In this document: positions 59,998-64,000 of the stretch, in pieces
How positions within the stretch are numbered: the first letter of the stretch is position 1
Layout: every line of letters starts with the position of its first letter
Source of the DNA: JAWWOW01 sp033851265
GTDB taxonomy: Bacteria; Actinomycetota; Actinomycetes; JAWWOW01
Assembly (NCBI GenBank): GCA_033851265.1
Contig: JAWWOW010000005.1
Location: 1 to 64,000 of the forward strand
DNA: 64,000 nt
Direction: 5' to 3'
Notes under the pieces: generated by a model
The model's input: only the letters and a program-made list of their open reading frames with translations
Database searches by the model: none
What the model was told of the DNA's origin: nothing
Position numbers and translations under genes: made by a program

Positions 59998-60801
59998 ATG
60001 CCATTTGTACTGGTCGACAAGCCGCATCCGCACGTCGCGTTGGTCACTCTGAACCGACCTGACCGCATGAACGCCATGGCGTTTGACGTGATGATTCCGC
60101 TGCGCGAAGCGCTCGAAGCCGTCAGCCTCGACAATGACGTACGCGTTGTTGTCCTCACCGGCGCCGGACACGGCTTCTGCTCCGGCGCCGACCTTGAAGA
60201 CTCCGGTCATGTCCCCAACATCCAGGGCCTGACGCGTACGACGATCGCGCTGCGCTCGATGGAGCTTCTCGACGACGTGATCCACTCCTTACGCAAGATG
60301 CATCAGCCGGTGATCGCGGCAATCAACGGTGCAGCCATCGGCGGTGGCTTCTGTCTGTCCCTGGCGGCGGATATCCGAGTGGCGGCTGACTCGGCGTACT
60401 TCCGCGCAGCCGGCATCAACAACGGACTGACCGCGAGCGAACTCGGCATCAGCTTCTTGTTGCCGCGCGCCATCGGATCGGCTCGTGCCTTCGAGATCAT
60501 GCTGACCGGCCGCGACGTCAGCTCCCAAGAGGCGCAGCGCATCGGCCTGGTCTCGAACGTCGTCAGCGGCGAGGCGCTCCTCGACGAGTGCTACGCCATT
60601 GCCGAGCGCATCATCGGACTGAGCCGGGTCGGCATCGAGCTCACGAAGCGCATGCTGTGGTCCAGCCTCGAGGCGAACAGCCTGCACGCACACATGGACC
60701 ACGAGGGGATTGCCCAGCTCTATGCCCGGATGACCACGGAGAACTTCGAAGAAGCCATCCGCGCGCGCAAGGAGAAGCGGGCGCCGGTCTTCCGCGACTA
60801 G
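59998..60801 (+). CDS. enoyl-CoA hydratase/isomerase family protein
   Basis: 267 residues. Crotonase fold: VVLTGAGHGFCSGADLED and AINGAAIGGGFCLSLAADIR form the oxyanion hole; the catalytic-position Glu is in GLTASELGISFLLPRAIG. Likely hydrates or isomerises an enoyl-CoA; resembles the EchA12 type of actinobacteria. Starts 25 bases from the divergent flavin oxidoreductase. Confidence 0.9.
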   Translation: MPFVLVDKPHPHVALVTLNRPDRMNAMAFDVMIPLREALEAVSLDNDVRVVVLTGAGHGFCSGADLEDSGHVPNIQGLTRTTIALRSMELLDDVIHSLRKMHQPVIAAINGAAIGGGFCLSLAADIRVAADSAYFRAAGINNGLTASELGISFLLPRAIGSARAFEIMLTGRDVSSQEAQRIGLVSNVVSGEALLDECYAIAERIIGLSRVGIELTKRMLWSSLEANSLHAHMDHEGIAQLYARMTTENFEEAIRARKEKRAPVFRD

Positions 60802-61548
60802 CTAAACGGTCGGCATCACACGGAACGCCTCAGCCAACCGGCCCGACGGCAGGCCACCTGCGGTTGCGTTGAGCGTCAGCCACCCGCGGAGCATGTCTTC
60901 GAGCTGCTCGGGGTTCGGCAGTTGCGACGCGTGTTCCCGGAGCGCAGCGAGCTTGCGGTCGAACGTGTCAGTGATGTCGACCCACCGGTTGGGGCTTTCT
61001 GTGCCGGACACCCAGACCTCGCGCACCGTCCACTCGGCGAGCCCCTCGGCAATCAGTTCGGGGAAGGTAAAGGGATTGCGGGCGTCGGGATACACGGCGC
61101 AGAGCGTCGCTTCGCCGGTGGCCATGTGGTCGGGATGGCTGACACCGATCCGCTGCCAGTTGCGTTGTGGGCTTTGGGCGACGACACGATCGGGACGGAA
61201 CCGTCGGATCTCGCGCGCGATGTCCCGGCGCAGGTTCAGCGACAGCTCGACCAGCCCGTCCGGATAGCCGAGAAAGGTCACGTCGTCGACCCCCACGACC
61301 TTGGCTGCTGCGCGCTGCTCGGCCTGCCGGATCCCGGCGATGTCACTGCGTGGAACTGCGGGGTCGAAACCTCCGGCATCACCGTTAGTGACGATGCAGT
61401 AGGCCACCTCGATGCCGGACTGCGTCCAACCGGCGACCGTCCCGGCGACGCCGAAGTCGACGTCATCCGGGTGGGCGGTGACGCAAAGAACGCGCTCGAT
61501 CCCTTCGTCGACGTCAGCATTGAGATCGTCGGCGGGGTCAACGGGCAT
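60802..61548 (-). CDS. PIG-L/LmbE family deacetylase
   Basis: 248 residues. Zinc-dependent N-acetyl-sugar hydrolase fold. Zinc ligands are H26 and D29 in AHPDD and H138/H141 in SHPDH. GAGGAG precedes the ATG. Related to MshB and Mca of mycothiol metabolism but the specific substrate is not evident. Abuts the crotonase gene tail to tail with no gap. Confidence 0.9.
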   Translation of the reverse strand: MPVDPADDLNADVDEGIERVLCVTAHPDDVDFGVAGTVAGWTQSGIEVAYCIVTNGDAGGFDPAVPRSDIAGIRQAEQRAAAKVVGVDDVTFLGYPDGLVELSLNLRRDIAREIRRFRPDRVVAQSPQRNWQRIGVSHPDHMATGEATLCAVYPDARNPFTFPELIAEGLAEWTVREVWVSGTESPNRWVDITDTFDRKLAALREHASQLPNPEQLEDMLRGWLTLNATAGGLPSGRLAEAFRVMPTV

Positions 61549-61628
61549 GCTGTGCTCCTCGCGGGAATGATGTGCGCATCAGGCTGTTAGGGAACGGTAA
61601 CCGCCCAGCCCGACGGGGAAGGGACGAG

Positions 61629-62255
61629 ATGGCTGCCGCTACGCCTGCGCCCGTCGTGCTCGCCGCCGCGTACCTCGCCGGCTCCGTCCCGTTCTCGCAT
61701 CTGGCAACGCGTCGGCGGGGTGTCGACCTTCGCACGGTCGGCAGCGGCACCGTGTCGGGCACCGGGGTTTTTCGCAGCGTGGGCTTCGCCGCTGGCATGA
61801 CCGCGGGCATAGCCGATCTCCTCAAGGGAGCAGTTGGTCCAGTGCTGGCTGGGCGCGATCGGCCGTACCTCGCCGCTGCGTCAGGTGGCCTCGCGGTCGT
61901 GGGACACAACTGGTCGCCGTACCTCAGTGGAGCGGGCGGGCGCGGAGTGTCAACGGCCATGGGCGCGCTGGCACCGACTGCACCGGCGGGAAGCGGACTC
62001 CTGCTCGCCGGTCTTGCACTTGGTCGCGCCGCGGGTGAGTCGGCAATCGGCTGCTTCATAGCCGACCTCGCAATGGTGCCGGTGCTCAAGCGGGTCGGCG
62101 GGCGGCACGCTGCCGCGCTGGGAGCCGCCGTCGTCGTACCGATGCTCGTCAAGCGCCTGACGGGCAATGCGCCGGTGGCCGAGAAGAGTCGTGGGCCACG
62201 GCTGCGCGCGTACGCCGCGCGGCTGCTGCTGGACAGGGACACGCGCGCGACGTGA
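61629..62255 (+). CDS. PlsY-like acyltransferase homologue, altered motifs
   Basis: 208 residues with about five helices. PlsY motif 1 appears as AGSVPFSHLATRRRGVDLRT then GSGTVSGTGVFRSVG (normally GSGNIGATN), and motif 2 as GHNWSPYLSGAGGRGVSTAMG (normally GGKG). PlsY acylates glycerol-3-phosphate. Loss of the GSGN asparagine and GGKG lysine suggests changed activity. Start at ATG with GGGAAGGGA upstream; GTGA overlap with the transporter. Confidence 0.75.
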   Translation: MAAATPAPVVLAAAYLAGSVPFSHLATRRRGVDLRTVGSGTVSGTGVFRSVGFAAGMTAGIADLLKGAVGPVLAGRDRPYLAAASGGLAVVGHNWSPYLSGAGGRGVSTAMGALAPTAPAGSGLLLAGLALGRAAGESAIGCFIADLAMVPVLKRVGGRHAAALGAAVVVPMLVKRLTGNAPVAEKSRGPRLRAYAARLLLDRDTRAT

Positions 62256-63544
62256 AAGCACTCCTTCGTGCGCAGGGGATGCGCAACCTGCTCATTGGCC
62301 AGAGCGTCTCCTCGCTCGGCGACTGGATGGGCACGATCGCGATCCTGTTCCTCGTCCAACGTGTGAGCGGTTCGGCGACCGCGCTCGGTGGCGTCCTCGT
62401 CGTACGGCTCCTACCGGGTTTGTTGGCCGGACCGCTGGCCGCGCGGGCAACGGCACGATGGGGACGCCGGGGAACCATGCTCGCGATGGACGTGCTGCGC
62501 GCCGGCATGGTCCTCGCCCTACCGGTCATCTCCGAGATCTGGTGGATCTATCTCTGGGCTGTGCTGATCGAAGGCGCCGGTCTCGTTTTCCTTCCGGCGC
62601 GCGATGCTGCGCTGCCGACGTTGGTGAAGGAAGCCGGCGAGGACGCCAGCCTGCCGTTGGCCAACAGCCTCGTTCTCGGCACGTCGTACGGCACGATTCC
62701 GCTCGGCGCCGGTCTGTACTTCGTGCTGGTCTATGTCGGCGACCACGTCATCGGCTTGTCACCCGGCTACGGCGTCTTCCTGCTGGTTTTCGCGGTCGAC
62801 GCCGTCACCTACCTCGTGTCGTACGCCGCCATCGCCCGGATCCGCTCGCTTGCGGCTGAGTACCGGGACGAGGCAGTTGCGTTGGCGATGGCACGCGAGC
62901 GGCACGAATCGTCTGGAGGAGTTCGCACCGCGCTGTCGATCCCGCTCGTGCGCACGGTTCTGCCCGCGGTCATCACCGTGACCATCGGGGTGGGCGCGTT
63001 GTTCTCGGTTGGCATTTCGTTCGTCGACGAGGTGCTTCATGCCACCGACGCAGAGTTCGCGGGTCTCATTGCCTGCTTCGGTGTCGGAGCAGCGCTGGGA
63101 CTTGGCATCAGTCGGCTGCTGCCCGAAGGCCAGTACATCCGTAGTGCTCGGATCGGCGTCTTCGTGCAGGGCAGCGTCATTGCGGCGATGAGCCTGGCTG
63201 ACTTCTACTGGCTCGCGGTGCTCGCCGCAGCCGGCTTCGGGGCGTCTGCAGCCTTGACACTTGTGTCAGGGATGAGCGTGCTGCAGACGCGCCTCGTCGG
63301 CCGCCAACGCGATCTCGCCTTCGCGGTGTTCCACGTCACGATCCGGGTGGGGCTCGGGCTGGCCGCCGTCGGAGCTGGAGCAGCCGCCGACATCCTCACA
63401 TCCGTAGACTGGCCACTATTGGGCAAGCTGCAATCCCAGCGGGTTGTGTTGTTCAGTGCGGGCGTTGTCGTCGTACTCAGTTCTTTAGTCGTCAAGGAAT
63501 GGAAAGACCGGACGCCCGATGAGATCCGGCTGGAGCCTGTGTGA
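62252..63544 (+). CDS. MFS transporter
   Basis: 430 residues, twelve helices. NLLIGQSVSSLGDWMGTIAI and VVRLLPGLLAGPLAARATAR are typical of drug/enterobactin-exporter-like MFS_3 proteins; the central loop (RIRSLAAEYRDEAVALAMAR) links the halves. GTG start overlapping the PlsY-like stop, and its stop overlaps the DegV start, so the three form an operon. Substrate unknown. Confidence 0.88.
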   Translation: MKALLRAQGMRNLLIGQSVSSLGDWMGTIAILFLVQRVSGSATALGGVLVVRLLPGLLAGPLAARATARWGRRGTMLAMDVLRAGMVLALPVISEIWWIYLWAVLIEGAGLVFLPARDAALPTLVKEAGEDASLPLANSLVLGTSYGTIPLGAGLYFVLVYVGDHVIGLSPGYGVFLLVFAVDAVTYLVSYAAIARIRSLAAEYRDEAVALAMARERHESSGGVRTALSIPLVRTVLPAVITVTIGVGALFSVGISFVDEVLHATDAEFAGLIACFGVGAALGLGISRLLPEGQYIRSARIGVFVQGSVIAAMSLADFYWLAVLAAAGFGASAALTLVSGMSVLQTRLVGRQRDLAFAVFHVTIRVGLGLAAVGAGAAADILTSVDWPLLGKLQSQRVVLFSAGVVVVLSSLVVKEWKDRTPDEIRLEPV

Positions 63545-64000
63545 GCATCCGCGTCATCGTTGACAGCGCTGCCGCCATGCCCGCTGCCGTTGCCGAGAGC
63601 CATGCGATCACCATCGTGCCGCTGTCCATCACCATCGACGGCACGACGTACGTCGACGGAGAGCTCGACGACGACGACCTCGCCGCGCAGATCGACGCTG
63701 GCGTCACCACGGCCGCCCCGGCTCCGGGTGACTACATGCGTGCACTCGAGAGCGTGCTGCGTGACGCAGAGGGGGCGGTCGTCATCACCGTTGCCCAGTC
63801 GCTGTCCGCGTCCTACACCTCGGCACGTCTTGCGGCCGATGCGTACGGCGACCAGGTGCGCATCGTCGACAGCGAAGCAGCAGCCGGTGCCGAGATGCTG
63901 GTGGCCTTGGCGGCCGCGGAAGCTGCCCGAGCCGGCGGCTCCTTCGACGACGTAGAGACCGCCGCCAGGGCAGCTGTTGGCGAAGTGCGACTCGTCGGCA
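63541..64000 (+). CDS. DegV family fatty-acid-binding protein, N-terminal part
   Basis: Starts at a GTG overlapping the transporter stop and runs off the window; 153 codons present. IRVIVDSAAAMPAAVAESHA, VPLSITIDGTTYVDGELDD and TTAAPAPGDYMRALESVL match DegV/FakB proteins, which bind a fatty acid. The canonical DSTADLP is modified to DSAAAMP, and the TSQPSP loop to TTAAPAP. The neighbouring PlsY-like gene suggests a lipid theme. Confidence 0.88.
   Translation, partial: MSIRVIVDSAAAMPAAVAESHAITIVPLSITIDGTTYVDGELDDDDLAAQIDAGVTTAAPAPGDYMRALESVLRDAEGAVVITVAQSLSASYTSARLAADAYGDQVRIVDSEAAAGAEMLVALAAAEAARAGGSFDDVETAARAAVGEVRLVG

Noticed and set aside
1..64000. Prophage, insertion sequence, CRISPR array, biosynthetic cluster or defence island
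   Set aside because: No transposase, integrase, phage structural, cas, NRPS/PKS or restriction genes were found; the content is mainly conserved chromosomal backbone.

Overview
The window is a continuous piece of a high-GC Gram-positive (Actinomycetota) chromosome. Evidence for this is the strong G/C bias at codon third positions, frequent GTG starts, an actinobacterial type-Z S14, a Nnr fusion, an RsdA-type anti-sigma factor, DUF222/HNH and LAxTG-type surface proteins, and a gene order close to that of Mycobacterium (groES-groEL1 ... sigD-rsdA-DUF5319-guaB-guaB3-choD ... guaA). It is not a Mycobacterium by content; the family cannot be fixed from the sequence alone.

Layout. 1-14.6 kb: the end of the S10 cluster and the complete spc and alpha clusters (rplB end through rplQ, with secY, adk, map, infA and rpoA), then truA. 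14.5-18.4 kb: a frameshifted GT87 membrane glycosyltransferase, a DUF6159-like membrane protein and an ABC-F ATPase. 18.5-25.8 kb: rplM-rpsI, then amino-sugar and envelope genes (glmM, glmS), acpS, nnr and alr. 25.8-32.3 kb: hydrolase, family-4 uracil-DNA glycosylase and the t6A tRNA-modification set (GNAT-tsaE fusion, tsaB, rimI, tsaD), interrupted by a STAS regulator and a decayed secreted-protein locus. 32.3-35 kb: cation exchanger and a small membrane/Rieske redox module. 35-37.2 kb: CIRCE-controlled groES-groEL1 with a His-rich tail. 37.3-42.6 kb: M15 lipoprotein, TPR-like protein, LuxR response regulator, SigD and RsdA, DUF5319. 42.6-54.9 kb: GMP synthesis (guaB, guaB3, guaA) interspersed with aldehyde dehydrogenase, ChoD-like oxidase, LysE exporter, an SOS-box-controlled DUF222/HNH protein and a wall-anchored beta-propeller. 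54.9-64 kb: MFS transporters (one with a cyclic-nucleotide domain), a papain-like protein, flavin oxidoreductase, enoyl-CoA hydratase, PIG-L deacetylase, PlsY-like protein and the start of a DegV protein.

The most notable observations are: an in-frame amber codon at position 8 of rpmJ; an almost ideal LexA-repressed promoter for the DUF222/HNH gene; a recurring -10/six-base/start-codon geometry that implies leaderless mRNAs, including two divergent gene pairs sharing nearly overlapping -10 boxes; an AT-rich codon patch exactly over the GuaB catalytic loop; a GNAT-TsaE fusion; and a compact cytochrome-like/Rieske/28-residue membrane-peptide operon. No rRNA, tRNA, insertion sequence, prophage or CRISPR array was seen.
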